A stretch of 64,000 nt of DNA from Deltaproteobacteria bacterium (GCA_017302795.1 JAFLCB010000003.1:90650-154649), one strand, 5' to 3'; counted from the stretch's first letter, positions 33,563-43,277 are shown. Notes: generated by a model not told the origin, from the sequence alone. Translations and numbers: made by a program.

Positions 33563-34867
33563 ATGACAGTCGGGAGTGTAGTGAGGATCTTTTTAGATTT
33601 AAACGCTAAAATAATGATCGCAATTAGGTTGCTCGTACCATGCCTGTTTTTCTTAATTCCGTTTGAGAATTTGGTAGTAGCCGCGGCCCATAAGTTATTG
33701 GGTGCCTATTTCTTTCTACTACACCCTACGTTTCTAATTTTATTACTGAGCGGGTCTCTTTGTTTTCGGAAGCTATTGAAGATAGACATTCTTTTTTTGG
33801 TTTTTATTTTCGGCTTTATAGTTTCGTCAATTCTTAACAAAAGTGATCTAGCAGATGCATTCCCCTTTATTTTCCTGTTTCTAGTTAGCTATTTCACTTC
33901 TCGAAATTTAGAAAAAAAAGGGCTGATTAAATTTCTTATAGCTGGGCAGATCCTAGCTTCTGTTTTGATTTTCGCTTTGTATATGCATTACAATTACGTA
34001 ATTTATTCGACATTGGGTTTTTCGCCTCCGCCTCTAGATCATATATTAGTCTACAACAGATATATTGAAAATATATCCAGTCTTATAAAAGATAAGACCT
34101 ATTTTCATTTTTTTATCGGCAACACGAATAAGGCTTCAAATCTAGTTTTGTTATACTCATTGCTTATCATCTATAGTCATAAAAAAAAGTATATACCTAC
34201 GAACATGGCTACATGGGCATTGGTGTTGTTAATCGGGCTGCAGATCATCTTTTTTTCCAGAGGCGCGATTGCAATTCAGTTTTTATCAGGTTTGGCGATT
34301 GTCTTCGCAGATATGATAATTAGGACAAGGAAGCTTCAGCGGCTAAGCCTTCTATTTTTAGTTCCATTTATTTTATCTTTATCAACTCAACTGTTCAGAG
34401 ATTATTGGCAAAACAAGGCCACTGTGGACGTCCGTATTGAACAGCAAAAAGCACTTTTCAAAATTAGCACACAGTTCAACGGACAGGATGAATCTCTAGG
34501 TAGTTTTGTTCGTCGAATTTCGTTTGGGTATGGTCCTGGCGGCTACGGCGCAAAGTTTTTCAATTCTAGTCACGCCGGGACTCACAACTTTTTTCTTGAT
34601 ACTTACCTTGCTGGTGGTGTGATCAGTCTCTTGGCAATCCTTTCGATTTTTGCCTGGCCCATCGTGAATTTGTTTAAGCACACAATGAGGTCCGGAACAT
34701 TTGACGATTTTTTTGTCGTCAAATTTTTGATGATAGCAACAACTGTTGTTTTGGCATTCAGAGAACTAGACTTCATCTATTTATTTAAATTAAATCAGTA
34801 CAGTTTCGTTTTCTTTTTTGCGTATTTTCTCATGTTCACCTTTGAAGAAGTTGCGCCTACCGAATAA
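33563..34867 (+). CDS. O-antigen polymerase/ligase-like membrane protein (Wzy candidate)
   Basis: About 434 residues, extremely hydrophobic, with roughly ten to twelve helices and many Phe/Ile/Leu codons of AT-rich type. A late periplasmic block SHAGTHNFFLDTYLAGGVISLLAIL resembles the His-Asn element of the Wzy_C family, and FFSRGAIAIQFLSG the conserved Arg region. This is the best candidate repeat-unit polymerase for the QuiNAc/uronate glycan, while the copy at 9763 may serve the other glycan or act as ligase. Starts are poorly defined: a TTG at 33542, this ATG, or an ATG at 33614; none has a strong ribosome site. Its last 11 bases overlap the convergent glycosyltransferase gene. Confidence 0.72.
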   Translation: MTVGSVVRIFLDLNAKIMIAIRLLVPCLFFLIPFENLVVAAAHKLLGAYFFLLHPTFLILLLSGSLCFRKLLKIDILFLVFIFGFIVSSILNKSDLADAFPFIFLFLVSYFTSRNLEKKGLIKFLIAGQILASVLIFALYMHYNYVIYSTLGFSPPPLDHILVYNRYIENISSLIKDKTYFHFFIGNTNKASNLVLLYSLLIIYSHKKKYIPTNMATWALVLLIGLQIIFFSRGAIAIQFLSGLAIVFADMIIRTRKLQRLSLLFLVPFILSLSTQLFRDYWQNKATVDVRIEQQKALFKISTQFNGQDESLGSFVRRISFGYGPGGYGAKFFNSSHAGTHNFFLDTYLAGGVISLLAILSIFAWPIVNLFKHTMRSGTFDDFFVVKFLMIATTVVLAFRELDFIYLFKLNQYSFVFFFAYFLMFTFEEVAPTE

Positions 34868-36563
34868 CGGGAATATTCATTAGTCCAAGCTTTATGGCGT
34901 TAACATGTTGAAGCCATGTGTATTTACTTTGAGCGAGCTTGCTGGCATTTTCTCCTAAGCGTATTCGCCACTCCTCGCGTTCAACCAAGAACTCTATTGC
35001 TTGTTTCAGCTGTTGAACGTTACCAGGTTCAAACAATACCGCAGTTTCTTGGCTATTCTTCTCGGGTAATTGGGTTGGAAGCGATTTTGCGTCGAGGGCG
35101 GGGGAAAGTACATCCTCGAGCTGCTCAAGTCTTGATGCCACAATACCGCGCGCCATTGCCATGTATTCAAACAACTTGGTGGGTGAACCAAAAAAACGAC
35201 TTCCATCTGCGTTTGCAACGTGTGGCGATACAAGAATGTCAGAAATATATAAATGCATGGCAGCTTGTTCCTGTGGAATCAGCCCCGTAAATGTGCAGTA
35301 GCCAATAGCTTCAGCATCTGCCAACTTTTCCCGTATGAGCGGCATTCTTAGGCCATCGCCGACAAGCATGAAATGGACTTTGTTTTCATCTAGCCAGTGT
35401 TTTTTCTCACGAATAAAAACATTGATAGCGTCGGCAAAAACTTCTGTACCGTGCCACTGGCCAAATGTTCCCACGAACGTAACAACCTTGGCGTCTTCCG
35501 AAATACCGTATTGTCTTCTTTTTTGAATTCGATCTGATTGGGAAAATCTGGTTGTGGAAAAAATTCTTGGATCAATGCAGTTCGGATAACTAACAATTCT
35601 TGATGGTTCAACGCCCCTTTCAATTAGTTCGTTTCGAAGTACATCTGAAATGGTAACAACCAAATGAGCGTGTTTGAGTAGCGCTTGCTCTCCTTTTTCA
35701 GCAAGTTTTTGGAACCTCAGACCCCGACCCCAATTTTTGGCCACCCAAACTTCAGAACCATTGTATTCAACCACTAAAGGAATGCCGTATTTATATGATA
35801 TAGCTGCACCTAAATAGTTAAAGGCCGAGAGTCTTTGATAAATGAAGCCAGTTTGCCTTAAGGAAGGTTCGTCACTTAGTGTCCTTTCGAATGAATTTTG
35901 AAAACTGAAGTTGTTAAGTTCGTATGGGATGCCGAAGGCGCTTGGCGGCGAAATTCGAACGACATGAACTTCCTCGTCGACCATAGTTGGGGGTTCCGCG
36001 GAGGCAATGATAACCTGATGTCCCAATCTCTTGAGGCCGTTTATAACTCCGGCAATATGACCGACTGAACCACCGGCCTTAATCCCGAACCAAAGGTTAG
36101 TTTTTAAATATAAAACTGTGCCATTTACGTCGATTTTTTGGGGCGACACACGCGGTTTAGCGATCAAAAAATTGAGTTCGCTATTAGCGTTAATGGCGTT
36201 GACTAGCGCAGAGGCGCTGGCCATGACAAATCGTACAAATTCTCCTAATATTGACCACCTGCTCACGGCCTGGACTTTAAGATCAGGAAAAACTATCATT
36301 ATTTTTTCCGCGCGAGTAAATCCGGCCACTATTTTCAGTAACGGCAACAATGCCGAGCTATTCGAGTCCTCAATAGGTAATATGATTTCTTTATTTTGAA
36401 TCTGCCAAATTTGACTAATCAGTCCCCTAATTCCATTCGCGCGTAACTGCGCGATAGTGACGATCTTCGCACCTTGTGAAAAAAGACTATTGATTTCTTT
36501 CGTAAAATCCGAAGACAGCGGGTACGCAGTCAAGATTATTGTCTTAATGGATTCAGAATTCAA
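34857..36563 (-). CDS. Long GT4-family glycosyltransferase
   Basis: 568 residues from the TTG at 36563, which has GGGAG 5 nt upstream; a start at 36632 would add 23 residues. The first 150 or so residues form an additional domain (IKTIILTAYPLSSDF onwards) of unknown type. From about 160 a GT-B glycosyltransferase follows: LWFGIKAGGSVGHIAGVINGLKRLGHQVIIAS, then IVSYPNCIDPRIF, VVTFVGTFGQWHGTEVFADA and the donor-site GSPTKLFEYMAMARGIVAS. The extra N-terminal domain makes it about 170 residues longer than typical GT4 enzymes. Neighbouring flippase and methyltransferase genes on the same strand place it in repeat-unit assembly. Confidence 0.82.
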   Translation of the reverse strand: MNSESIKTIILTAYPLSSDFTKEINSLFSQGAKIVTIAQLRANGIRGLISQIWQIQNKEIILPIEDSNSSALLPLLKIVAGFTRAEKIMIVFPDLKVQAVSRWSILGEFVRFVMASASALVNAINANSELNFLIAKPRVSPQKIDVNGTVLYLKTNLWFGIKAGGSVGHIAGVINGLKRLGHQVIIASAEPPTMVDEEVHVVRISPPSAFGIPYELNNFSFQNSFERTLSDEPSLRQTGFIYQRLSAFNYLGAAISYKYGIPLVVEYNGSEVWVAKNWGRGLRFQKLAEKGEQALLKHAHLVVTISDVLRNELIERGVEPSRIVSYPNCIDPRIFSTTRFSQSDRIQKRRQYGISEDAKVVTFVGTFGQWHGTEVFADAINVFIREKKHWLDENKVHFMLVGDGLRMPLIREKLADAEAIGYCTFTGLIPQEQAAMHLYISDILVSPHVANADGSRFFGSPTKLFEYMAMARGIVASRLEQLEDVLSPALDAKSLPTQLPEKNSQETAVLFEPGNVQQLKQAIEFLVEREEWRIRLGENASKLAQSKYTWLQHVNAIKLGLMNIPVIR

Positions 36564-36861
36564 AATAGCTCCCACTAATTTCAAGGTAATTAAAACTCGA
36601 ATCGTAGCACAATAGCGAATCAGCAATGGCATTCAAACATCGAATCAGATGATGCATTCGCCCTGGCCCCAAATTTAGGTCGTGCTTTCCTAAGGAAAGA
36701 TAGTCGCACAAGTCGCTTGGTATCAACGGTTGTCGATGTCGGTGGCGATCGATTGCCGTTTGCGTAATGTGTTTAAATGCATCTGGTGGTGCGTTCAGCT
36801 CACAATACGCGGTCGTGAAAAGTTGTCTTCGCGCGCCTTTCCTAGTGTCGAGAGCCTTCAT
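36553..36861 (-). CDS. Small uncharacterised ORF coupled to the flippase gene
   Basis: 102 residues, basic and His/Cys-containing, no recognised domain. It would start in an ATGA overlap with the flippase stop and end 11 bases inside the following glycosyltransferase, so it fills the gap between two operon genes exactly. Its composition (many Arg, His and Cys) is somewhat unlike its neighbours, so it may be a decayed gene or an accidental open frame kept by its short length. If unreal, about 295 bp between the flippase and the glycosyltransferase is non-coding. Confidence 0.3.
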   Translation of the reverse strand: MKALDTRKGARRQLFTTAYCELNAPPDAFKHITQTAIDRHRHRQPLIPSDLCDYLSLGKHDLNLGPGRMHHLIRCLNAIADSLLCYDSSFNYLEISGSYFEF

Positions 36862-38075
36862 ACCGCTCGGCGCTCAACTTTCTGACTTTCGCGCGCGGCC
36901 AGACACCATACCAACATTAGAATCAACGAATATGTTGCCGAAAGTGCAATCATTGCCCCTACTGCGCCTCTGCTCGGAATTAGCGATTTCGCCAACAGGA
37001 ACTCCGCTGCCAAGCCAACAAGCCAAATGCCTATCAGCGCTAACGGTATACCCAAAGAGGCCAGATATTGGGAAACTATGCCTATGAGGCCGAGTGCAAT
37101 TACGCCAGGCAGGCCATAAAGCGTCAAAATGTAGGCCTGATTGAAATCATCGCCGTAGAGAAACCGGATGGCACTCTCGCCGATAGCAACAAAAACGATA
37201 CAAACTGGAATAACGATCGTTGAGACAAGAAGTAGCTGAGACAGCATCATTTTGTAGGGGCGTTGCGAACGCATAATTTTAGGTAACAGTACGAGCGCAA
37301 CTGTGCTGGGTATAACGGCAATAACATCTAACAGTTGCGACGCGATTGACCATTTGCCGAGCTCAATCGCGTCCAATTGCTGCGCAATCATGAGGGCATT
37401 TAGTCGCAATACTGCGAACCCAAGGGCCGCCGCTATGTATGCTCTAAGTGCGTACCCGAGGCCCTCTTTCAAAAAACTTCGCCCAAATTGGCTGCTTGAA
37501 TCGGGGTCAGTGATCTTCAGACGCAAGTATATCAAAGCGCAAATTGAAAGTGTAACCGTGGCTACCGCAATTAATACTGCTTGAGGAGTGCGCCAATACC
37601 AAGCTGTACAGACCACCGCTATTAAACCTAAATATCTATTGCTCAATTCAAATGCATTGAAATGCTTCAAATTATTCGCAGCGAGCAGAAGGTTCGTGCC
37701 GAACAGGAAATAGAGCCCCGCTGGGATCATAACTAAAGTTGGCAGAACTAGTGACCAGATGCCCTTCAATTCACCAAGTGATAATTGCACGTAAAGAATT
37801 AAAATGAGGCCTAAAACAGGCGAGCTGGCGATAGTTATCCGCAGCGAATATTTGGCCAATACTGCGATTGGAACTTGTTTCTTTGTTAAAAGATAGGTGT
37901 TGCTAGCATGCAATCCCAGATTGCCAAATTGAATCGCAAGCGCCGCAAGTGTGGACCAATAAAAAAACACACCGCGACCTTCGGGCCCTAATAGTCGGGC
38001 CGTAGCTATACTAGAAAACAGTCCAGCGAGAATGATTAGCGTTCGTACAATCAACGTCCAAATTAAATCTTTCAC
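36858..38075 (-). CDS. Wzx-type polysaccharide flippase (second copy)
   Basis: 405 residues, about twelve membrane helices. The N-terminus WTLIVRTLIILAGLFSSIATARLLGPEGRGVFFYW has the LLGPEGRG block of the polysaccharide transporter family. It should flip an undecaprenyl-linked repeat unit to the periplasm. The start codon is GTG at 38075 with no obvious ribosome site. It is unrelated at the level of easily seen motifs to the flippase at 13277. The following small ORF or glycosyltransferase is on the same strand, and a methyltransferase gene lies 71 nt upstream. Confidence 0.82.
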   Translation of the reverse strand: MKDLIWTLIVRTLIILAGLFSSIATARLLGPEGRGVFFYWSTLAALAIQFGNLGLHASNTYLLTKKQVPIAVLAKYSLRITIASSPVLGLILILYVQLSLGELKGIWSLVLPTLVMIPAGLYFLFGTNLLLAANNLKHFNAFELSNRYLGLIAVVCTAWYWRTPQAVLIAVATVTLSICALIYLRLKITDPDSSSQFGRSFLKEGLGYALRAYIAAALGFAVLRLNALMIAQQLDAIELGKWSIASQLLDVIAVIPSTVALVLLPKIMRSQRPYKMMLSQLLLVSTIVIPVCIVFVAIGESAIRFLYGDDFNQAYILTLYGLPGVIALGLIGIVSQYLASLGIPLALIGIWLVGLAAEFLLAKSLIPSRGAVGAMIALSATYSLILMLVWCLAARESQKVERRAV

Positions 38076-38146
38076 TAGTCTATTGAATCCGTATTATCAT
38101 ATCGGCTGCGCTAACTGGCTTGGTAGTCCAAAGCCGATCGGCAAAG

Positions 38147-39016
38147 CTAAACATCATCAGACCTGTCGATTTGTTGAGGTTTAAGCAATACGGCTGTGCA
38201 CTCTCTCATGGCCGGAATTTGCGACATCAATGTCAACATTGGGTCAGATATGAATCTCTTTATCCATGGGCCTCTGAACGAGTAATTAAATTGAATCCTG
38301 TCTACTACATCGAATTGTCCAATAGAGGCTAGCATTTGAAGGTCCGCAGGCGTATATTCACGATGATGCCCAGTGAATGGCTTCTCCGATAGAAAAACAT
38401 CGCCAATATTTGCAAGTGGCGATTTGCCGCACAACAAAGCGATGCGACGTGGCCAGTAGGCGATATTTGGAACCTCAATATACAGTCGGCCATCTGGCTC
38501 GACCATTGATCGCATAAAGTCTAAAAATTTTCGTTGAGAGTGTGGGTAGTGTTCTAACACTGCCATTGCGCTGACGACATCAAATTTACCAGCGATTCGT
38601 TCGGTGTCATCCTCGAACGGGTCAGTATCAATGACTGCAACGCCCTCTTTTATAAGGTAATTGAAAAGCGGATTGAACGATTCACTGTAGTAGTTAAGTG
38701 CCTCCGTCATCGAAACCTCTAGGCCTAATCTACGTAGGGTTAGAGGATAAGCACCCCAGAATCCCCCGACATCACAAATAGATCGAAAAGGCCCACTCTT
38801 CTGTAGCATATTAAAGGCGACCCAATAGCGGAGATCAGACTTGCGCAAGTACTCAACAAAGTCGATCCGACCAATTTGCCAACCAGCGTTGTGTCGGGCG
38901 ATTTCAGTTTGCATTGCCGTCGTCCAAAATCGCGTCACGTCGGTTACGCTCTCGTGATACGCAGAATAAAAATCTGTTTTCGTTATCGAATCTGTGACAC
39001 CACCGATCTCACTCAT
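38147..39016 (-). CDS. Class I SAM-dependent methyltransferase
   Basis: 289 residues. Motif I appears as SICDVGGFWGAYPLTLRRLG (a G-x-x-G variant), motif II as SMTEAL, and DVVSAMAVLEHYPHSQRKFLDFMRSMVEPDGRLYIEVPN corresponds to motifs IV-V. The N-terminal 80 residues form a helical lid. The C-terminus TLMSQIPAMRECTAVLLKP resembles the closing strand of the fold. The likely role is methylation of a sugar of the repeat unit. AGGTG lies 5 nt before the ATG. It follows asnB by about 200 nt of sequence in which I see no gene. Confidence 0.82.
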   Translation of the reverse strand: MSEIGGVTDSITKTDFYSAYHESVTDVTRFWTTAMQTEIARHNAGWQIGRIDFVEYLRKSDLRYWVAFNMLQKSGPFRSICDVGGFWGAYPLTLRRLGLEVSMTEALNYYSESFNPLFNYLIKEGVAVIDTDPFEDDTERIAGKFDVVSAMAVLEHYPHSQRKFLDFMRSMVEPDGRLYIEVPNIAYWPRRIALLCGKSPLANIGDVFLSEKPFTGHHREYTPADLQMLASIGQFDVVDRIQFNYSFRGPWIKRFISDPMLTLMSQIPAMRECTAVLLKPQQIDRSDDV

Positions 39017-39219
39017 TTGTACACCTAAACTTACTTGCGGTTGTAGATACCACTTTTCTCGCGTTTCTAAGCTTTGGAAGTCGGCCTAATTAGTCTTCGA
39101 CAGGCTCTTAAAACCCGTACTTACGGCTTTCTCCCAAAATTCAACTGTCATTTTGGTTTATAATCCGCTTTTCTTGTGGCCAGATTTACCTGACCGCACA
39201 TTTGTAAAAATTGGCAGTG

Positions 39220-41124
39220 CTATTTGCCTGAAACATAGTGCTTCCACCATAACGCAAAGTTCAAGAGATACCAGATATCCGGTCCCCGTTTTGTTGCGAG
39301 TAAGTGATCGACGTAGGCCCTATCAAGAAAATCTGTTGAATCGCAGAATTCGTAGAGTTCCTTTTTTGTGGTGTCACCCAGCCGGTCGAAGAACCATTCG
39401 TAAACTGGGACGCCAAAACCCTGCTTTTTTCGGTGAATAAGATTGTCGGGGATCACGCCAGTGACGGCCTTCTTGAGAATGTATTTGCTAACTCCGTGGC
39501 GTGTTTTTACCTCCGAAGGAATGCTCATCGCCAGTTCAACAAATTTATAGTCGAGAAACGGCACGCGACCCTCAAGACTCACGCCCATACTCATTTTATC
39601 GACGCGCATCAAAAGAAGCTCGGGTAGCCGCATCTTGAGATCAAGATAACTCATCCAGTTCAAGTTAGACTTTTCCCAGGCCCGTTCTTGAAAGTCTTGG
39701 TAGATGGGTTTTAGTGCTTCCCAGGAACTGTATCCCTTAAACTGTTTTTTTAAACGTGGTGAAAGAAGCGACTGTTTCTCGATATCAGTGAATGCTTCAG
39801 CGCCGCCCCAGAAGACGGGCTGGCCAGCAGTTCCGCGCCGAAGTAATTCATAATAAAGTCGATCTTTTTTGCCGGCGGCCTCTAAGAGTGAAAGTCCCAT
39901 CTTCTTCAAAAGGCGAGGAACAGGAAGATCATTGTACTCCTGTAACTTAAGTTTAACCTTCCAGCTTTCGTAGCCCCAGAAGAGTTCATCAGCGCCTTCG
40001 CCGACTTGGCAGACGATGACGCCGTTGTCGCGCGCTAGTTTGGATACGTAATAAACTGGTACGCAAACTGGATCGGCAATCGGCTCATCCTGTAAATGGA
40101 TCATCTTCGGAAGAAAGTCGATGAGATGGTCGACGTTTAGCTTCATCTCATGATGTTCAGCATTCACTCGCTCAGCCATCTGTCGAGCAAAATGAAGTTC
40201 ATTTTGATAGGATTTGTACTCGCCTTCGTATCCTATAGAAAATGTTTTTACTCTTTGGGTATCACCTTCTGAGAATAGGGCCGCGTTGGTGCTTGAGTCG
40301 ATTCCACCTGAAAGAAAAACACCTACAGGTACATCGCTAACTTTTCGAAGGGCGACAGAGGTGCGGAGTTCATTTAGAATGAGGTCAGCAATTTCTTCGT
40401 CACTTTTGCCAACAAGCGGAGTTGTATGGTCGAGAACATCCCAGTAGCGGTTTTCTTGAATCTGTCCGTTGCGTTGAACGACTAACTCGTGACCGCCACG
40501 CAATTTCTTTACCCCCCTAAAAAGGGTATTTGGCGCAGGCGTAGTTAAAAACGATAGGTAGTGAAAGAAGCTTTCCTCGTCTACCTCGGGCTTAAGTGCA
40601 GGGTCGGTCAATAGCGCCTTTATCTCGGATGCAAAAATGAACCGATCATTCACGACACTATAATAAAGAGGCTTTACGCCAATTCGATCTCGGACGAGCC
40701 AAAGCTCTTGTGAACGTGCATCCCAAATCGCGAAGGCAAACATCCCTCTGAATTTATGCACACAGGCTCTTCCCCAGACCTCATACGCTCGAAGCAAGAC
40801 TTCCGTGTCGGAATGGTCGGTCCGCCATTTGAATTGCTTGATAGATTGAATTTCTTTTTTGATTTCGGCGTGATTGTAGATCTCTCCATTGAACGTCAAG
40901 ACGACAGTGCCATCATCGTTCACCATGGGCTGCTTTGCGGCGTCCGACAGGTCGATGATAGAAAGTCGCCGGTGGCCGAACCCGACTTTTTTATTTGACG
41001 CAATCCACAGATCCGCACCGTCGGGTCCTCGGTGGATCATGGTGTCCCGCATTTTTTCTATGTACGAAATTGACAGTTCAAAGTTTGAGCGTTCGAAGAC
41101 GAGCGCACCGTTGACCCCACACAT
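39220..41124 (-). CDS. asnB: AsnB-like glutamine-dependent amidotransferase
   Basis: 634 residues. Cys2 in MCGVNGALVF is the glutaminase nucleophile, with RGPDGADLW, NGEIYNHAEIKKE and the following class II amidotransferase signature. The ATP-pyrophosphatase loop is VGVFLSGGIDSST near residue 265, and VGEGADELFWGY follows. Overall length and order match asparagine synthetase B and its exosortase/polysaccharide-associated relatives. Within a glycan locus with WecB/WecC such enzymes are inferred to turn a uronic acid carboxylate into an amide. A role in asparagine synthesis is possible. It starts 11 nt after the two-domain dehydrogenase. Confidence 0.88.
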   Translation of the reverse strand: MCGVNGALVFERSNFELSISYIEKMRDTMIHRGPDGADLWIASNKKVGFGHRRLSIIDLSDAAKQPMVNDDGTVVLTFNGEIYNHAEIKKEIQSIKQFKWRTDHSDTEVLLRAYEVWGRACVHKFRGMFAFAIWDARSQELWLVRDRIGVKPLYYSVVNDRFIFASEIKALLTDPALKPEVDEESFFHYLSFLTTPAPNTLFRGVKKLRGGHELVVQRNGQIQENRYWDVLDHTTPLVGKSDEEIADLILNELRTSVALRKVSDVPVGVFLSGGIDSSTNAALFSEGDTQRVKTFSIGYEGEYKSYQNELHFARQMAERVNAEHHEMKLNVDHLIDFLPKMIHLQDEPIADPVCVPVYYVSKLARDNGVIVCQVGEGADELFWGYESWKVKLKLQEYNDLPVPRLLKKMGLSLLEAAGKKDRLYYELLRRGTAGQPVFWGGAEAFTDIEKQSLLSPRLKKQFKGYSSWEALKPIYQDFQERAWEKSNLNWMSYLDLKMRLPELLLMRVDKMSMGVSLEGRVPFLDYKFVELAMSIPSEVKTRHGVSKYILKKAVTGVIPDNLIHRKKQGFGVPVYEWFFDRLGDTTKKELYEFCDSTDFLDRAYVDHLLATKRGPDIWYLLNFALWWKHYVSGK

Positions 41125-41135
41125 TTATCGACCTC

Positions 41136-43277
41136 TTATTCTGCGAGCTGGTGATCGACTGCTAAAGCGACCCGTGTCGTTTCTATTTGTTCATTCAGCG
41201 GAATTGCCCAATCCCCAGTTTTCAAGCATTCTGCGAAGGCCGTTAGCTCTTCAAGCTGTCCTTTTTCGGAAATTTTAGTTTCATAGCCTGGGGACTTTGC
41301 GCCTGTTATGCGTGTTGTTTTGAAGTCATCCATCGTGATGACCTTTCCATCAAAGAAAACTTCCATCTGTTCCTTTGGGTGTAATTTCGCGCCAAGAGCT
41401 GTGTACGTCAGCGTCGCAACAGACCCATCCTCGTACGCAATCGTGGCAACAAAGTTGTCCCTCGCGCTATAGGCACTGGTCTTTGGGTTGAGACTCATGG
41501 TCGTGACCGTTAAAGGTCTGGAAGCCGTGAGATACGCAAACAAGTCATATATGTGGCAAGCTTCGCCGAGGTTGCGTCCGCCACCCTCTTTGCCATGTAC
41601 CCAATGATCAAGGGGAATATAGCCTGCGTTCATTCGGTAGTTGATGATGAGCGGATTACTTCTTCCTTGTAAGGCCTTTTTTGCCTCTTGAATGTGCCGG
41701 GAAAATCTTCTGTTAAATCCAGTTAATAGCTGTGGTGCACCAGGTCCGGCCTGTTTGAAAAACTGCACAATGCTTTCGATTTCATCTTCTGCCAATGCCA
41801 TCGGCTTTTCCAAAAGGACGTGCTTTCCCGCCTTTAGTGCCGCTAGGGCCATCACTGCGTGGAGATGGTGTCTTGTTGCTATGATCACAGCGTCGATCTG
41901 TTTGTCTTCAAGTATGCGATTGAAATCAGTTGTGCCGTACTGTGCCCCAAACTGTTTTGCAGTTGAGTCGGCATTAAGACCAGTTCTGCTTGCTATCGCG
42001 CGCAGTTCGTAGGTGCCGTGAAGCTTCTGGAGGTTTGGAAGGTGCATTCCTTTTGCGAATCCGCCAGCGCCTACGATCGCAACTCCAATTCTTTCTTTCT
42101 TAATTGGATTTGCGTGAGGGTTGTTTGCAACTTTCTCAAGTCTGGCTTCTTCTTGCTCCTCCTTGGGATACTTCAAAAAGACCAAGAGAGGCCGTTCGCT
42201 TTCGTTGCGCAAGTGCTCGTAGGCCATTTCTGCGTCCGAAATCAAGAACTCAGCATGTCCCAAATTGCCGAGCTGAATTTTGCCATCTCCGATGAGGCGC
42301 AAGTACTCTAGCAGATTTCTATTCTCAGTCCATCTTACGTACCCAATGGGATAGTCGAGTCCCTCGTCTTCGTACCTGGCGTCGTATCGACCTGGTCCGT
42401 AGGAAGAGGAGATTAGGAAATCGATCTCCTTTTGAAAGAAATCGCCCCGATTCAATTGTAAGCCAACATCACCGACGAGAACTACGCGGCCCTTTTTTCG
42501 GCAAGACTTAAAAGCATTCGAGATGATTTCATTGGAAGGTGAGGCAGCAGTAATTATGACGCCGTCAGCGCCATATCCATCGGTTAGTCGGTAAATTTGT
42601 TCAACTACCGTGCCGGCACTGGGATCTAAGCCAAATTCCATTCCTGCACTCTTTGCCAATCTTACTCGGCTTGGATCGAGATCAGTCCCAATGACGCGAC
42701 AACCATTGGCTCTTAGGAGTTGCATCGTTATCTGGCCGAGGATACCCAGCCCAACTACTACAATTGTTTCGCCTAGCGTAGGGGCCGCTCGTCTCACGCC
42801 TTGAAGCGCTATGGCGCCCAGGGTTACTGTGCTGGCTTGGCGAAGATCAACGACTTCAGGGACCTTGACCGCCAAGTTCTTTGGTACACGAATAATTGAT
42901 GCATGATGCGCGCATTGGGCGCCAGCACAAGCAATTCGATCGCCCACTTTGAAGTTTGTTACATCAGGTGCAACTTCGAGAATAGTACCAGCGGCTGAGT
43001 ATCCAGTTGCATTTCCCGATTCTAGGCGGCCCTGAATCATGCTCCAGGTCCGCTGAACGCCAATCGCAGCAACGGATTCGAGTCCTTTTTTGACGTTCTC
43101 TGGTTGTTTAAGTGCTCGCTCCCAAAGGGGCATCGAAGTCGTTGATAACGAGCTCATTTCAGTACCGATTGAGATGCAGGAATATTCGACTGCAACAAGG
43201 ATCGTTCCTGGCTCGATCGCTGGCGAAGGAACTCGCTCAACTACTGCGCGTCCCTTTTTTAGCACGACTTGTTTCAT
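41136..43277 (-). CDS. Two-domain oxidoreductase: MDR dehydrogenase fused to Gfo/Idh/MocA (second copy)
   Basis: 713 residues, the same length and layout as the protein at 26120-28261. The dehydrogenase domain has ATGYSAAGTILEVAPDV, VVVGLGILGQITMQLLRANGCRVIGTDLD and the shared SYGPGRYDARYEDEG-LDYP-IGYVRWTENRN block; the Gfo/Idh/MocA domain has GVAIVGAGGFAKGMHLPNL and HVLLEKPMALA. The two copies are clearly homologous but differ at many positions, so the duplication is old or they arrived separately. It overlaps wecC by 4 nt (ATGA) and is followed closely by asnB, suggesting modification of the WecB/WecC product. Reaction unknown. Confidence 0.83.
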   Translation of the reverse strand: MKQVVLKKGRAVVERVPSPAIEPGTILVAVEYSCISIGTEMSSLSTTSMPLWERALKQPENVKKGLESVAAIGVQRTWSMIQGRLESGNATGYSAAGTILEVAPDVTNFKVGDRIACAGAQCAHHASIIRVPKNLAVKVPEVVDLRQASTVTLGAIALQGVRRAAPTLGETIVVVGLGILGQITMQLLRANGCRVIGTDLDPSRVRLAKSAGMEFGLDPSAGTVVEQIYRLTDGYGADGVIITAASPSNEIISNAFKSCRKKGRVVLVGDVGLQLNRGDFFQKEIDFLISSSYGPGRYDARYEDEGLDYPIGYVRWTENRNLLEYLRLIGDGKIQLGNLGHAEFLISDAEMAYEHLRNESERPLLVFLKYPKEEQEEARLEKVANNPHANPIKKERIGVAIVGAGGFAKGMHLPNLQKLHGTYELRAIASRTGLNADSTAKQFGAQYGTTDFNRILEDKQIDAVIIATRHHLHAVMALAALKAGKHVLLEKPMALAEDEIESIVQFFKQAGPGAPQLLTGFNRRFSRHIQEAKKALQGRSNPLIINYRMNAGYIPLDHWVHGKEGGGRNLGEACHIYDLFAYLTASRPLTVTTMSLNPKTSAYSARDNFVATIAYEDGSVATLTYTALGAKLHPKEQMEVFFDGKVITMDDFKTTRITGAKSPGYETKISEKGQLEELTAFAECLKTGDWAIPLNEQIETTRVALAVDHQLAE

